NCBI RefSeq assembly: GCF_000931935.2 | Contig: NZ_AZAC01000045.1 | Span: 48,165 to 112,164 of the forward strand | Reading direction: 5' to 3' | Source: Dethiosulfatarculus sandiegensis | Lineage (GTDB): Bacteria > Desulfobacterota > Desulfarculia > Desulfarculales > Desulfarculaceae | Length of the DNA: 64,000 nt | In this document: positions 7,778 through 17,035 of the stretch, in pieces | How the letters are laid out: every line of letters begins with the position of its first letter | Position numbering within the stretch: position 1 is the first letter of the stretch | Program-made: the position numbers and the translations under genes | Notes under the pieces: model-generated | Databases searched by the model: none | What the model saw: the letters and a program-made list of their open reading frames with translations, nothing else | Told to the model about the DNA's origin: nothing

Positions 7778-9685
7778 ATGACAGAGCAGAAAAAGACTAA
7801 GCAGCATGAGTTCAGGGCCGAAGTAAAGCAACTTTTGGATATTCTGGCCAACTCCCTTTACACCAACAAAGAGATTTTCGTGCGCGAGCTGGTCAGCAAT
7901 GCCTCAGACGCCCTGGATAAGGTCCGTTTTGAGATCAACCGGGGTGCGGAAGTGCGGGACAAGGACCTGCCCCTTGAGATCAGGATTTCCTGTGACAAAG
8001 AGAAAAAACTGCTGACCATAACCGACACCGGGCTGGGTCTGACCGAAGAAGAGGCCATAAACAACCTGGGCACCATAGCCAAAAGCGGCTCGGCCGAGTT
8101 CATGGAGCAAATGGCCGGGGAGCAAAACAACCTAGAAGGCATCATCGGAAAATTCGGGGTGGGCTTTTATTCTGTTTTCATGGCCGCGGAAAAGGTGGTG
8201 GTGAAATCCCAGTCCTATCTGCCCGAGGCGGGGCCAGTGGCCTGGAGCTCGGACGGTTCCGGGGTTTTTGAGCTGGAAGACCTGGAGCCCGGCCGTCAGA
8301 GGGGAACTGTGATAGAGGTTCACCTGAAAGATGATGAACTCTCTTTTGCCGAGGCGGATCGGCTCAAGGATATTATCAAACGCCACTCCAACTTCATAGG
8401 CTTCCCCATTTATGTGGAAGACGAGCAGGTTAACACCATACCCGCCATTTGGCGCGAGCCCAAGTTTTCCCTTAAACAGGAACAGTACAACGAGTTTTAC
8501 AAGTTCCTCACCTTTGACAGCCAAGACCCCTTTGAGACGATCCATATTTCCGTGGATGCCCCGGTTCAGTTCAATGCCCTTTTGTTTATCCCCCAGACAA
8601 GTCACGATATGCCCGGTTTTAATCAGGAAAGGCCGGGAGTGGACCTTTATGTGCAAAGGGTGTTGATCCAAAAGGGCAACAAAGACCTTATCCCGGAATA
8701 CCTGGGCTTTGTACGCGGGGTGGTGGATTCCGAGGACCTTCCCTTAAATATCTCCAGGGAAACCCTGCAGGAAAACCTTGTCCTGGGCAAGATCGCCAAG
8801 AACCTGACCAAACAGGTGGTGAGCCATCTGCAGAAAATGGCCGACAAGGAACCGGAACGTTATCTGGAGTTCTGGCGGGAGCATGGCAAGACCTTTAAGT
8901 TGGGTTATATGGATTTCGCCAACCGGGAGCGTTATGCCGAGCTGTTGCGCTTTAACTCATCTGCCTCAGACGATGCCGAAGGCCTGACCAGCCTGGCCGA
9001 ATATGTGGAACGGAAAAAGACGGATCAAAACGATATTTACTATGTCTCAGGCCCCAGCCGGGAGGCCTTTGAACTGAACCCCCATATGGAGATTTTCCGC
9101 AAAAAAGGGGTTGAGGTGCTCTACCTGTTCGAGCCCCTGGATGAGTTTGCCCTGGAGGCCCTGGCCAAGTACAAGGAATATAACTTCAAGTCCGTGGAAC
9201 ATGCCGACACCAAGGACCTGGATAAATTCGAGTCCACAGAAGAAGATAAAAAACAGACTCCCTTAAGCAGCGAGGACAAAGAGGTCTTTGACCGCTTTTT
9301 AGAGCATGTGAAAGACGTTTTGGGCGACAGGGTCACAAAGGTCAAGGTCTCGACCAGGCTTTCCGACAGCCCCTGCTGCCTGGTGAATCCGGACGACGGC
9401 ATGACATCTTCCATGCAGAAGATCATGCACATTGTAAACAAGGACGCCTCTATTCCCACCAAGGTTCTGGAGATCAACCAGGATCATCAGTTGATCAGAA
9501 ACCTTTTGGAGGTCTTCAAGGGCAATCCCACGGATTCCTATTTAAAGGATGTGTTGGAGCAACTGTTCGAGTCGGCCCTGCTTACAGAGGGCTATCTGAA
9601 AGATCCCCACCAAATGGTGGCCCGCATCCAAAGCCTGATGGATAAATCCAGTTCCTGGTACCTGTCTGTGAAAAACGCCAAATAA
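7778..9685 (+). CDS. htpG: HtpG, Hsp90-family molecular chaperone
   Basis: Cytosolic ATP-dependent chaperone of 635 residues, the usual bacterial length. The GHKL ATPase domain shows its motifs in order: ELVSNASDALDKVRFE (about residues 32-47), DTGLGLTEEEAINNLGTIAKSG (about 85-106) and GKFGVGFYSVFMAA (about 125-138). The middle domain has the catalytic-loop signature LPLNISRETLQ. The C-terminal dimerisation domain ends without the eukaryotic MEEVD tail, as expected. The gene stands alone with a 230-base leader before it and its own hairpin terminator after it. I looked for a sigma-32 promoter in the leader and could not make a convincing case. Confidence 0.98.
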   Translation: MTEQKKTKQHEFRAEVKQLLDILANSLYTNKEIFVRELVSNASDALDKVRFEINRGAEVRDKDLPLEIRISCDKEKKLLTITDTGLGLTEEEAINNLGTIAKSGSAEFMEQMAGEQNNLEGIIGKFGVGFYSVFMAAEKVVVKSQSYLPEAGPVAWSSDGSGVFELEDLEPGRQRGTVIEVHLKDDELSFAEADRLKDIIKRHSNFIGFPIYVEDEQVNTIPAIWREPKFSLKQEQYNEFYKFLTFDSQDPFETIHISVDAPVQFNALLFIPQTSHDMPGFNQERPGVDLYVQRVLIQKGNKDLIPEYLGFVRGVVDSEDLPLNISRETLQENLVLGKIAKNLTKQVVSHLQKMADKEPERYLEFWREHGKTFKLGYMDFANRERYAELLRFNSSASDDAEGLTSLAEYVERKKTDQNDIYYVSGPSREAFELNPHMEIFRKKGVEVLYLFEPLDEFALEALAKYKEYNFKSVEHADTKDLDKFESTEEDKKQTPLSSEDKEVFDRFLEHVKDVLGDRVTKVKVSTRLSDSPCCLVNPDDGMTSSMQKIMHIVNKDASIPTKVLEINQDHQLIRNLLEVFKGNPTDSYLKDVLEQLFESALLTEGYLKDPHQMVARIQSLMDKSSSWYLSVKNAK

Positions 9686-9691
9686 GCCTTG

Positions 9692-9727
9692 AGCCCGCGT
9701 TCCGGTTATCCGGGCGCGGGCTTTTCA
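9692..9727 (+). terminator. Intrinsic terminator after htpG
   Basis: An 8-bp GC-rich stem (AGCCCGCG 9692-9699 with CGCGGGCT 9715-9722) is followed by a short T-run, seven bases after the htpG stop. Confidence 0.75.
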
Positions 9728-9740
9728 AAAAGGGAGCGTC

Positions 9741-9977
9741 ATGTCCTTTCAAGTGAACGTTTCGATTGACCGTATGGATATGCGGGCCGACGGCGGGGTT
9801 AATGTTTTTTTTAAGGTCAGGTTGGGGGATTATCTGGTGAATGTTCCCATGACCCTGGATCAGGTTCAGGAAATGGAGCCTGAAGCCATTCAAAGCCTGG
9901 CCATGGCCAGGTTGCATGAACTTGCCCTGGGTCTGGTTTCCGCCACCCGGCCGGATTCGGTCGAGGCCTCCCTTTAA
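9741..9977 (+). CDS. Conserved-looking small protein of unknown function
   Basis: A 78-residue protein with an AGGGAGCG ribosome site just before the ATG. The sequence alternates short polar and hydrophobic stretches that suggest a small beta-plus-helix fold: VNVSIDRMDM, then VFFKVRLGDYLVNVPMTL, then a helical C-terminal half (EMEPEAIQSLAMARLHELALGL). It has no cysteine motif, signal peptide or membrane segment. I do not recognise the family. It sits alone between the htpG terminator and a decayed hydrolase gene. Confidence 0.6.
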   Translation: MSFQVNVSIDRMDMRADGGVNVFFKVRLGDYLVNVPMTLDQVQEMEPEAIQSLAMARLHELALGLVSATRPDSVEASL

Positions 9978-10081
9978 TCCCAGTTAAAAACCTTTTAGGA
10001 AAAGAGAGAAGAGCCATGCGTGGGTGGCCCTTTGGGTAAAGGAAAAACCAAATTTTCACACTCACGAGGAATGTTACCCAA

Positions 10082-10551
10082 AAGGCTGAATTTTTCTTTA
10101 AAGGGACAAATCTGCACTATCACGAGGCAGGGCGTGGTCCCTTGCGCGGCAACACGGCCAGAGGCGCGTCGCATCTTGTAGACCTTGAATTCTTTGGCCG
10201 CTGGTTTCACACCACGCCCCAACCTAAGGACCCGGATCCCAGGTTGTAGGTATTCTGGCCCACGGCCATGACTGGGATCAGGTGGTGGCCCGTGGCAACA
10301 AGCTTTTAACCGGGTTTTCTGATGCCGGGCTCAAAATTATGGGAGATAAACTGGCCCAAATCAAGGCCCCGGTATTGTTTACAAATCATACCTGCCTGGC
10401 CGATCCATTTGAGCAGTTGAAAGAAATGACAAACCTCATGCCAAACGCCCGCATGAAGGTTTTTGAAGAGGGCTCACACCCCTCTATCTGGACCTGCCCG
10501 GACCTGTTCCGGCCATTGGTTAGAAACTTTTTACTTGCCCATAGCTCTTGA
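10082..10551 (+). pseudogene. Remnant of an alpha/beta hydrolase gene
   Basis: Two frames carry recognisable pieces of one alpha/beta hydrolase. From about 10082 to a stop at 10246 one frame reads FFFKGTNLHYHEAGRGP, the usual beginning of the fold. A second frame, from about 10226 to 10551, reads GILAHGHDWDQVVARGN and later APVLFTNHTCLADPFEQL and FEEGSHPSIW, equivalent to the strand with the acid residue and the strand with the catalytic histidine. No nucleophile-elbow GxSxG remains between them, so the middle of the gene is deleted as well as frameshifted. No plausible start and ribosome site exist. I consider it non-functional. Confidence 0.7.
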
Positions 10552-10594
10552 TTTTCTGATAAACCCATCCGTTTCGGCACGGTTTGCTAAAAAA

Positions 10595-10613
10595 AAGAGA
10601 TAATTATCTTCTT
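10595..10613. promoter_or_regulatory. Near-palindrome upstream of the RpiR gene
   Basis: A 10-bp perfect palindrome, GATAATTATC (10599-10608), is extended by AAGA on one side and TTCTT on the other. It lies about 110 bases before the RpiR start. RpiR proteins bind as dimers to palindromes, often near their own genes, so this is a candidate operator; the AT-rich composition weakens the case. Confidence 0.3.
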
Positions 10614-10724
10614 TCTTGTTTCAAGGCGCTGGGATATCATAACCTGAGTTGGTCTTTACATGGATTTTGACGTGTTAAGGGGAATTTAAAAAAGGCATAA
10701 ATGAATTGGAAGTAGTGGTGTTTT

Positions 10725-11594
10725 ATGAGTGATAAGAGCCTTTTTGAACGCATAAGAAGCCTGGATAAAATGACTCCCAGTGAAGTTAAGATTTCAAACT
10801 ATTTCGAACGTCAATATTCCATGCTTGCCTTTGAGACAATTACCACTATCAGTAGGGGCTCATCTGTGGGTAATGCCACGGTCGGCCGTTTTATTCATCG
10901 TTTGGGTTATGATGATTTTGCTGATTTCAGTATGCAGGTCAGACAGGAAATAGTCAGCCGCCTGGAGTCTCCTATTGAACGTTATAATGTACGTATGGAA
11001 GCGTTAACCAGCGGAAAAGAGGATATTTTAGGACGGCATATTCAGTATGCCATTAGAAATATGCAGGAAACCAGATCCCGGATTTCAAACAAAGATATCA
11101 AACAGGCAGCTCGATATTTAGCCTTGGCAAAGGGTAATGTTTATGTGGCCGGCGGTGCATCGGCACAGGCTATAGCCAGGTATTTTTGTTTGCTTTCAAA
11201 ATATATAAGAAAAAATGTGGTTTTACTGAATGGCGATATATCAACCCTGGCCCATCAGATGGTTGATGTGAATAGAAACGATGCCCTTTTGGCTATCTCT
11301 CATAAACGATATTCCCGTACAACCATGAAGACTGTGGAATGGTTCAAAAAATGCCGGGGTAAAATAGTCACGGTCACTGATCAGGAGACAAGCCCCATTG
11401 CCAAACTTTCCGATGTCAGGTTTATTGTCAGATCAGAGGGACCGGCCATGTTCAACAGCAGGCTGGTAACCTTTTTACTTATTGAAACCTTGATCGAGGC
11501 CATGGTGTTTCTGGTTGAAGACCAGGTCTCGAAAAGGTTCCCGGTATTTGAATCATTGTTTGAGGAGTTGGATGTGTTTATACCCAACTCCTGA
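10725..11594 (+). CDS. MurR/RpiR family transcriptional regulator
   Basis: A 289-residue regulator with an N-terminal helix-turn-helix of the HTH_6 type (about residues 1-78, with MTPSEVKISNYF and SVGNATVGRFIHRLGYDDFADF) and a C-terminal SIS domain (about residues 125-260) that normally senses a phosphorylated sugar or related ligand. The SIS part contains GNVYVAGGASAQAIARYF and LLAISHKRYSRTTM. It is convergent with the lyase gene, with only 32 bases between the stops, and lies in the locus that also holds an exported hydrolase and DcuC, so it may control those genes. Base composition is more AT-rich than in neighbouring operons. Confidence 0.92.
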   Translation: MSDKSLFERIRSLDKMTPSEVKISNYFERQYSMLAFETITTISRGSSVGNATVGRFIHRLGYDDFADFSMQVRQEIVSRLESPIERYNVRMEALTSGKEDILGRHIQYAIRNMQETRSRISNKDIKQAARYLALAKGNVYVAGGASAQAIARYFCLLSKYIRKNVVLLNGDISTLAHQMVDVNRNDALLAISHKRYSRTTMKTVEWFKKCRGKIVTVTDQETSPIAKLSDVRFIVRSEGPAMFNSRLVTFLLIETLIEAMVFLVEDQVSKRFPVFESLFEELDVFIPNS

Positions 11595-11626
11595 TCACAT
11601 GGTTTGAAAATGTAATCGCACTTCTT

Positions 11627-12970
11627 TTATAAAACAGGATCTGAAAGCCTTTTTTGGGAAACATAGTCGATAACCCCATCCACCTGTTGGGCCGCTAGAC
11701 CGGTATAGGTTTTAAGGTTAAAAAGGTCATCTATTTCTTTGTCGGTCAAGTGCTTTATTAACTCGGGGTGTTCTTCCAAAGTTTCACGCAGGGTGCAATT
11801 TTTATTATGGGCTTCATTAACAACCAAGTGCATGGCTTCCTTGGCGGTCCTGTTGCCGATCCGTTCGGCCAGGGCCAAGGTGATGCGTTGCGACAAAATT
11901 AATCCCTTGGTCTTTTGAAGATTTTCGATCATTTTTTTGTTGTTGATTTTAAGGTTTTCTAAAAGCTCTTGTGCTTCGGAAAACATCTTCCTGGTTTGAA
12001 GGTCCATTTCTTCCAAAAGTTCGTTTGTCCTGGATGTATCGTCCCGCTCAAAATAGTTGACCATGTCATCAAGGACTATCTCGGCCAGGCGTGGGATTTT
12101 TCTTGAAAGGAAAATAAGCGAATCCGACTTTTGAGGGTTGTTTTTATGCGGCATCGAGCTGCTGCCGATGGCGGATTTTTTCTTGGTTTCTATAACTTCG
12201 GCGATATCTGTTGTTTGAAGAAGAAAAATTTCATTACCGATCTGGCCCAGGGCCCTGCTGATAAGGGACATCACCATGGCGTATTCGGCAAATACATCCC
12301 TGGAACCGTGCCAGTCGTCTTGATAAGGTTCTTTTAAACCCAATTCCCGGGCAAAATCCTTTTCCAGTTCTATTCCCTTTTCCCCCAGACCAAGGTAGCT
12401 GCCGACCGCGCCCTTGAGAATGGCGGAATGCTCCAACTTTTCAAGAACCGCCTTTAATCTTTCAATGTTCCGCCTGTTGCTTCCCAACCAGCAACTGACT
12501 TTCTTGCCAAAGGTTATAGGCAAGGCGTGTTGACCCAAGGTCCTGCCGATCATTGGTGTATCCCGGTGTTTTTGAGCCAACTCAATCAGAGTTGCTTCCA
12601 GAGTCCTCAAAGACGCCAGCCCAAAAAGGGTTGATTGCCTTAACTGCAGAACCTTTACCGTGTCGTAAATGTCAACTGTGGTGGTGCCGAAATGCATATA
12701 TTCTTCCGCACCATTTTCCATGGACTTGCTCCAGACATTCAAAAGAGCGACCATTCGATGCTGAACCAGGCTGAATTCTTGGGCTAAATCTTCCTCGGGA
12801 GTAAAGCGGATCTGGGCTTTTGCGGTTATTTCCCTGGCCGCCCATTGGGGAATAATTCCATGTTTGGCCTGAGCCCTGGAAAATGCGGCTTCAACCTCCA
12901 GGACAAGCTGATTTTGTTGTATTGGCGCAAATAGGCTGTTATTCATATTTTTTTGCTTTTTAAGGGACAT
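11627..12970 (-). CDS. Fumarase/aspartase-superfamily lyase, adenylosuccinate lyase-like
   Basis: A 447-residue lyase that should eliminate fumarate or a similar acid from a C-N or C-C bonded substrate. The superfamily signature SSSMPHKNNPQKSD, with the catalytic serine loop, is intact, as are HFGTTTVDIYDT (region 1) and GRTLGQHALPITFG (region 2). Similarity is greatest to the PurB/3-carboxymuconate cycloisomerase branch. The neighbours, RpiR, a secreted hydrolase and a C4-dicarboxylate carrier, suggest a catabolic rather than purine-biosynthetic job: the lyase would release fumarate, which DcuC could exchange. I chose ATG 12970 because GCGGAG lies 11 bases upstream; ATGs at 12991 and 12946 are alternatives without a ribosome site. 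Confidence 0.85.
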   Translation of the reverse strand: MSLKKQKNMNNSLFAPIQQNQLVLEVEAAFSRAQAKHGIIPQWAAREITAKAQIRFTPEEDLAQEFSLVQHRMVALLNVWSKSMENGAEEYMHFGTTTVDIYDTVKVLQLRQSTLFGLASLRTLEATLIELAQKHRDTPMIGRTLGQHALPITFGKKVSCWLGSNRRNIERLKAVLEKLEHSAILKGAVGSYLGLGEKGIELEKDFARELGLKEPYQDDWHGSRDVFAEYAMVMSLISRALGQIGNEIFLLQTTDIAEVIETKKKSAIGSSSMPHKNNPQKSDSLIFLSRKIPRLAEIVLDDMVNYFERDDTSRTNELLEEMDLQTRKMFSEAQELLENLKINNKKMIENLQKTKGLILSQRITLALAERIGNRTAKEAMHLVVNEAHNKNCTLRETLEEHPELIKHLTDKEIDDLFNLKTYTGLAAQQVDGVIDYVSQKRLSDPVL

Positions 12971-13183
12971 AAAAGAAATAACTCCGCACATATTAATTCA
13001 TTTTTGAATTGGAAAAAAGATTTTTTGCCTCAAATTTAAAATGAAATATACTTTTTAAAAACATAGGCCACTTTGAACAGTAAAACTAAAAATCAAGTTG
13101 GGGGTAACTTAAAAAACTAGGTAAGTATTTTTACTGAATGCCTTGCTGCCAAAGTGCCCTTTTAAAACCTTTAAGTTAAAATT

Positions 13184-14240
13184 TTATTTTCTTATCCAGG
13201 AAGCAACCAGTTCCTGGGAATCTTCAAAAGGGTTTTCAGGTTTTAAGATTTTGGCCAGGAATTGATAAACCTCAACCCTGGCTTTCCTGGCCAAATTTGT
13301 GTGCATGCGTTCAAAGCTGTGGTCACCGGGAGCTTGGTCATAGATCTTGAAGGTTACGTCTTTCTTGGCTTTCTTAAGGGCCTCCACCAGAGTCTTTATT
13401 TCTTCAACCTTCACGACCTTGTCAGAGTCTGTGGTGTGAATCAAAAGCGGAATTTTAAGTTTATTCACATGACCAACCGGTGAGCGGTTTTTATATGCCT
13501 CAGGATCCTGTTCCACGGTTTTTCCTATAATCTTTTTCTCAAAAACAGACCTGTACTTTTTTGTTTTTGTAAGACATGCGAAAAGCCAGGTTGCTGACCG
13601 GGTTTCCGCTAAAGGCCTCCTGGTAATCATCCGGATGGATCATGGGGCTCATGGCTGCGGCATAACCTCCAAAGCTCCAGCCCATTATTCCTACTCTTTG
13701 TTTGTCTATAAAAGAGAAGGTGTCCAGCATGAAGTTTCTGGCCATATGGATATCATCCAGCTCTTTGCCGCCCTTATCCAAGGCCTTTTTCAGCTTAGCT
13801 CCAAAACCGCGGCTTCCGCGATAGTCAGGGGCTATTACCGCATAACCCTGGGTTATCAGCTCCCGGATTATGTGCGCGTATTTTGTTTGAAATGCTCCGT
13901 TCATCCCCCCATGGGCAAAGACGATAAGAGGGATTTTTCCGGGTTTACGTTGTTTGGGAATAAAAACATGGGAGTGAAACTTAAGTACGTTTCCCTTGGC
14001 TTTAACAGGAGAAGAATATTGCCAGATTTTATCCACATAAGCAATATCACTTAATTTGTTAAACCAAAGAATATCGTCGATGGATTCCAAGAGTGATTCA
14101 TGATCGGTTTTTATCTTTTCCATTTCCGTTTTAAGTGGGCCTTTATTGGCTGCATCCACCGCTTGCACGAAATAAAAAGATAGGGCTAAAATGGCCGTTG
14201 CCATAAGTAAAACGGTTTTAAGTGACCTTAGGCTCGGCAA
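13184..14240 (-). pseudogene. Exported S9-type alpha/beta hydrolase split by a frameshift
   Basis: Two overlapping frames together encode one secreted prolyl-oligopeptidase-like hydrolase of about 351 residues. The first (14240 to 13539) starts with a signal peptide and contains FAHGGMNGAF (oxyanion loop), DYRGSRGFG and the nucleophile elbow GWSFGGYAAAM. The second (up to 13184) contains LLIHTTDSDKVV, with the acid residue, and PGDHSFERMHT, with the catalytic histidine. The frames meet at a run of six T (13557-13562, A on the coding strand); removing one base would restore a continuous protein. All catalytic residues are present across the two parts, so this is either a recent inactivation or a sequencing error. 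It is transcribed toward the lyase gene, probably with DcuC. Confidence 0.8.
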
Positions 14241-14363
14241 TTTACACCTCCTGAAGAACTTTAAAAATACTATGCGGAAATATCGTTTATGTCCTTAAGT
14301 GCACCAGCTAATCAGCTTAGGCTTTATCAAAGGCAGATTGCCTGAATCCGCTGTTGATATGCC

Positions 14364-15740
14364 TTAAGCGAAAATCACGCTCTGCAGAACAGCTACCAGT
14401 ATTCCGCCTGCCACGGGAATGGCGGTGCGTTTGATAATGTCAAAGGGAGTGCAGTCACCTGCGTCGCTCACCGCAATTATGACTCCGGCCACCGGAGACA
14501 TGGAGCGGGCCAGACCTGCGGTGAGCTGCATGGGCAGCAATATGGAGACTGTTTCGGCCCCGAATTTGGAGGCCATATCCGGAGCCAGATGCCCGAAAGA
14601 AAAAAAGGCCGCGTTTCCAGAGCCGGTGAGGATGGCGACCACGGAAACAATGAGGCACATGATAAGGGTCATCATGACAAGTTCAAACCCGGCGTTCTGA
14701 GCCGTGGTTGTAAGGAAATTAACCGCGCCGATTGTCTTTAATCCGGCGGCAAAGGTTTCAGCACAGACAATGAGGGATACGATTCTGGCGAACATATGCC
14801 CCATGCCGTCAAAAAAGGCCAGCAATCCTTTAAAGACTCTTTGCGCATCCCTGGTGCGGACCAGCTCAAACAACATACCCACAAGCATTCCGATGATCAT
14901 GGCTGTAACCACGTTCAACTTTACGGAACTTATCATCAGTTTGCTGAAAATAAGGATCAGGGTTAGGGGCAGAACAGGGAGAAGAGCATAGATGGCCGGC
15001 GGCGTCTTCAGGTCCTTGTTTTTTGCCCCGCTTTGCCGCGATTCAGGGACTTGCGGTGTATGTCCTTCCTTTTTATCAAAATGACGGGCAGTTATATAGG
15101 TGAGAACAGAGATTGTGATTATAGTCAAAATTGCAACAGGCACCTGGTAAGAGGCAAAGTAAACCGCAACGTCAAGCCCCGCTGTTTTGGCCGCCAGGTT
15201 TGTAGCCCCGCTGGCAGGACCCAGATCCAGGACGGCAGTTGTACCGATCATCGCGGCGGCGGCTTTTTTGCTTACTCCCAGCTTCACCAGGGTGGGATAG
15301 AAAGTGACCAAAAGCAACATGGCCAGGCCCGCGGCGCTGGGTATGAAGATATTTAAAATCTGGCCCACAGCGTAACCCAAGGCCAATACCAGATAAGGAG
15401 AGCGGAAAACCTGCAAAGGTTTGATGCAGATGGAGACCATGGAATTTGTGGCCCCTATATGGTCCATATATTTTGCAAAACCACCTGCCGCCATGATTAT
15501 CATGCCAAGTCCTGCAGCCCGGTAGGCAAGGGAATGCCTGACATAATCAAAAACATCAAAGCCGATCCATCCCGTGGATTTTGCTTTTTTGAATAAAATG
15601 CTGGTCTCCGGTGAAATGAAGATAGTCAGAACCAGCAGTAGCAAACCGGCCAAGAGTAATACTGTATGTGGTTGATATTTCTTAATTATCAACCAGCCGA
15701 CACAACACGTGACTAGCGTCCCTATAAGAAATCCAAGCAT
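14364..15740 (-). CDS. dcuC: DcuC-family anaerobic C4-dicarboxylate carrier
   Basis: A 458-residue inner-membrane carrier matching the length and layout of the DcuC family, which exports or exchanges succinate, fumarate and related acids in anaerobic cells. Recognisable stretches include IMAAGGFAKYMDHIGATNSM, FRSPYLVLALGYAVGQ, a PSAAGLAMLLLVTFYP segment and AMIGTTAVLDLGPASGATNLAA. About twelve hydrophobic segments are visible. The gene is upstream of the exported hydrolase on the same strand, with 123 bases between, so the two may form one transcript with the lyase further downstream. A GGAGCTC site precedes the ATG. Confidence 0.9.
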   Translation of the reverse strand: MLGFLIGTLVTCCVGWLIIKKYQPHTVLLLAGLLLLVLTIFISPETSILFKKAKSTGWIGFDVFDYVRHSLAYRAAGLGMIIMAAGGFAKYMDHIGATNSMVSICIKPLQVFRSPYLVLALGYAVGQILNIFIPSAAGLAMLLLVTFYPTLVKLGVSKKAAAAMIGTTAVLDLGPASGATNLAAKTAGLDVAVYFASYQVPVAILTIITISVLTYITARHFDKKEGHTPQVPESRQSGAKNKDLKTPPAIYALLPVLPLTLILIFSKLMISSVKLNVVTAMIIGMLVGMLFELVRTRDAQRVFKGLLAFFDGMGHMFARIVSLIVCAETFAAGLKTIGAVNFLTTTAQNAGFELVMMTLIMCLIVSVVAILTGSGNAAFFSFGHLAPDMASKFGAETVSILLPMQLTAGLARSMSPVAGVIIAVSDAGDCTPFDIIKRTAIPVAGGILVAVLQSVIFA

Positions 15741-16126
15741 CTTGAGCTCCTTCCCAAATGAGGACTGGACCTTAACCAGATCTAATGAACACTTGTGTCT
15801 TATTTACTGTAATTGGGAGTATGTTCCCAAAAAAAGAAATTTATGGGAAAGATTTACCATTTAGGGAAAGAAATTGCCAATCCTTTAAAAAACAAACAAT
15901 GACCGGTTTGGTTCACCTGAGTTGCAACTACTTGTTTTCTAGTGATAAATTATTGGAAGGAGAATATGGAGGAAAGGGGAAGGCTAAAAACCGAATGATG
16001 GCAAAAGGGGATAGCCCGGTAGTATTAGTCTAATATTTTTAAGTAGAATCAGTGTGTTTGCGCTAGAATTCTTAATTTTCCGAACCAGAGCTTTTTACCC
16101 TGCAAGGAGTATGCATAAAAATATAA
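15741..16126. other. Intergenic region between dcuC and nudC
   Basis: This stretch contains no gene I can support. A short open frame at 15785-16033 lacks family features and a ribosome site. The part next to dcuC is AT-rich and should hold the dcuC promoter, but I see no clear -35/-10 pair. Confidence 0.5.
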
Positions 16127-16155
16127 AAGCACCCGGCTTAAAAAACCGGGTGCTT
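16127..16155 (-). terminator. Intrinsic terminator after nudC
   Basis: A perfect 10-bp stem (16127-16136 with 16146-16155) lies 25 bases beyond the nudC stop. Read on the minus strand it is followed by TTATATTTTTA. Confidence 0.75.
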
Positions 16156-16180
16156 GGTCTTTCTACAAAGGAATTAGCTG

Positions 16181-17035
16181 CTATTTCCCGCTGTTACCAA
16201 CCTTGGCCACAAAATCGTCAATAAGCCGCCGGGCAATTGTCTCCGCAGTGGGGATATGGGGAAGCTCCTCCACCCCATACCAGCCTGCGTCGGCTATCTC
16301 CTCTGGGTCCGGTTTGATCTCACCGCTTTTATATTCAGCGGTGAAGCCGATCATAAGTGAATCCGGAAAAGGCCAGGGCTGTGAGCCGAAATAGCGGATA
16401 TTAGTCACTTCCAGATCCACTTCTTCCTTGATTTCCCTGGCCACGGTTTGCTCCAGGGTTTCGCCCATCTCAACGAACCCGGCCAGGACACTGTACATGG
16501 TCTTGGGAAAACGCGGAGACCTGCCCAAAAGGATTTTATCGCCCTTGGTAACCGCCATGATCACCGCCGGAGAGATGCGGGGATAGCGCACCTGTCCGCA
16601 ATTAGGGCATTCCTTGGCCCTTTCCGTGGTTTTGATTTTCATGGCTGTACCGCAAGCCCCGCAATAGCGGTTTCTCAAATCCCAATCCAGCAGCTGACGG
16701 GCAGTGCCGGCCAGGATAGTCATCTCAACCCCCAGACTGAGAGTCAGGCTGCGTAATCCCTTGAAAACCCAACCTTCGGGCGGTTCACTATCCTGAGCCG
16801 CGTTGGCGGCAAAGCAGGGAGTCCCCTGAAACGTTCCCATATAGTGGCAAACCGTGGGCTCGATATTCAGTTCCCCGGGGCTGGATAGCCTGGGCAGGAT
16901 GGGTTTGGCGTCTTGGCCTTCTGCGATCAAGAGCTTGTCTTTTTTCAGGATAAACCATAAACCGGCCTCGGGAAGGTTTTCCGGCGGAACAAGACCTGGA
17001 GAAAAATGTGCTGTCATTGCAATCTCGATTAACAT
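16181..17035 (-). CDS. nudC: NudC, NAD(H) diphosphatase / NAD-cap RNA decapping Nudix hydrolase
   Basis: A 284-residue Nudix hydrolase that splits NADH to NMNH and AMP and in E. coli also removes NAD caps from RNA. A four-cysteine zinc ribbon in the middle (CGAC...CPNC) precedes the Nudix domain. The Nudix box reads GFVEMGETLEQTVAREIKEE, with all catalytic glutamates; the usual Gly near its end is Asp. The NudC-specific motif SQPWPFPDSLM follows, which separates this subfamily from other Nudix enzymes. The protein is slightly longer than the E. coli enzyme (257 residues) because of its N-terminal region. Monocistronic, with its own terminator. Confidence 0.95.
   Translation of the reverse strand: MLIEIAMTAHFSPGLVPPENLPEAGLWFILKKDKLLIAEGQDAKPILPRLSSPGELNIEPTVCHYMGTFQGTPCFAANAAQDSEPPEGWVFKGLRSLTLSLGVEMTILAGTARQLLDWDLRNRYCGACGTAMKIKTTERAKECPNCGQVRYPRISPAVIMAVTKGDKILLGRSPRFPKTMYSVLAGFVEMGETLEQTVAREIKEEVDLEVTNIRYFGSQPWPFPDSLMIGFTAEYKSGEIKPDPEEIADAGWYGVEELPHIPTAETIARRLIDDFVAKVGNSGK

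Noticed and set aside
15785..16033. Possible 82-residue gene between dcuC and nudC
   Set aside because: No ribosome site, no conserved pattern, and the composition resembles random AT-rich intergenic sequence.
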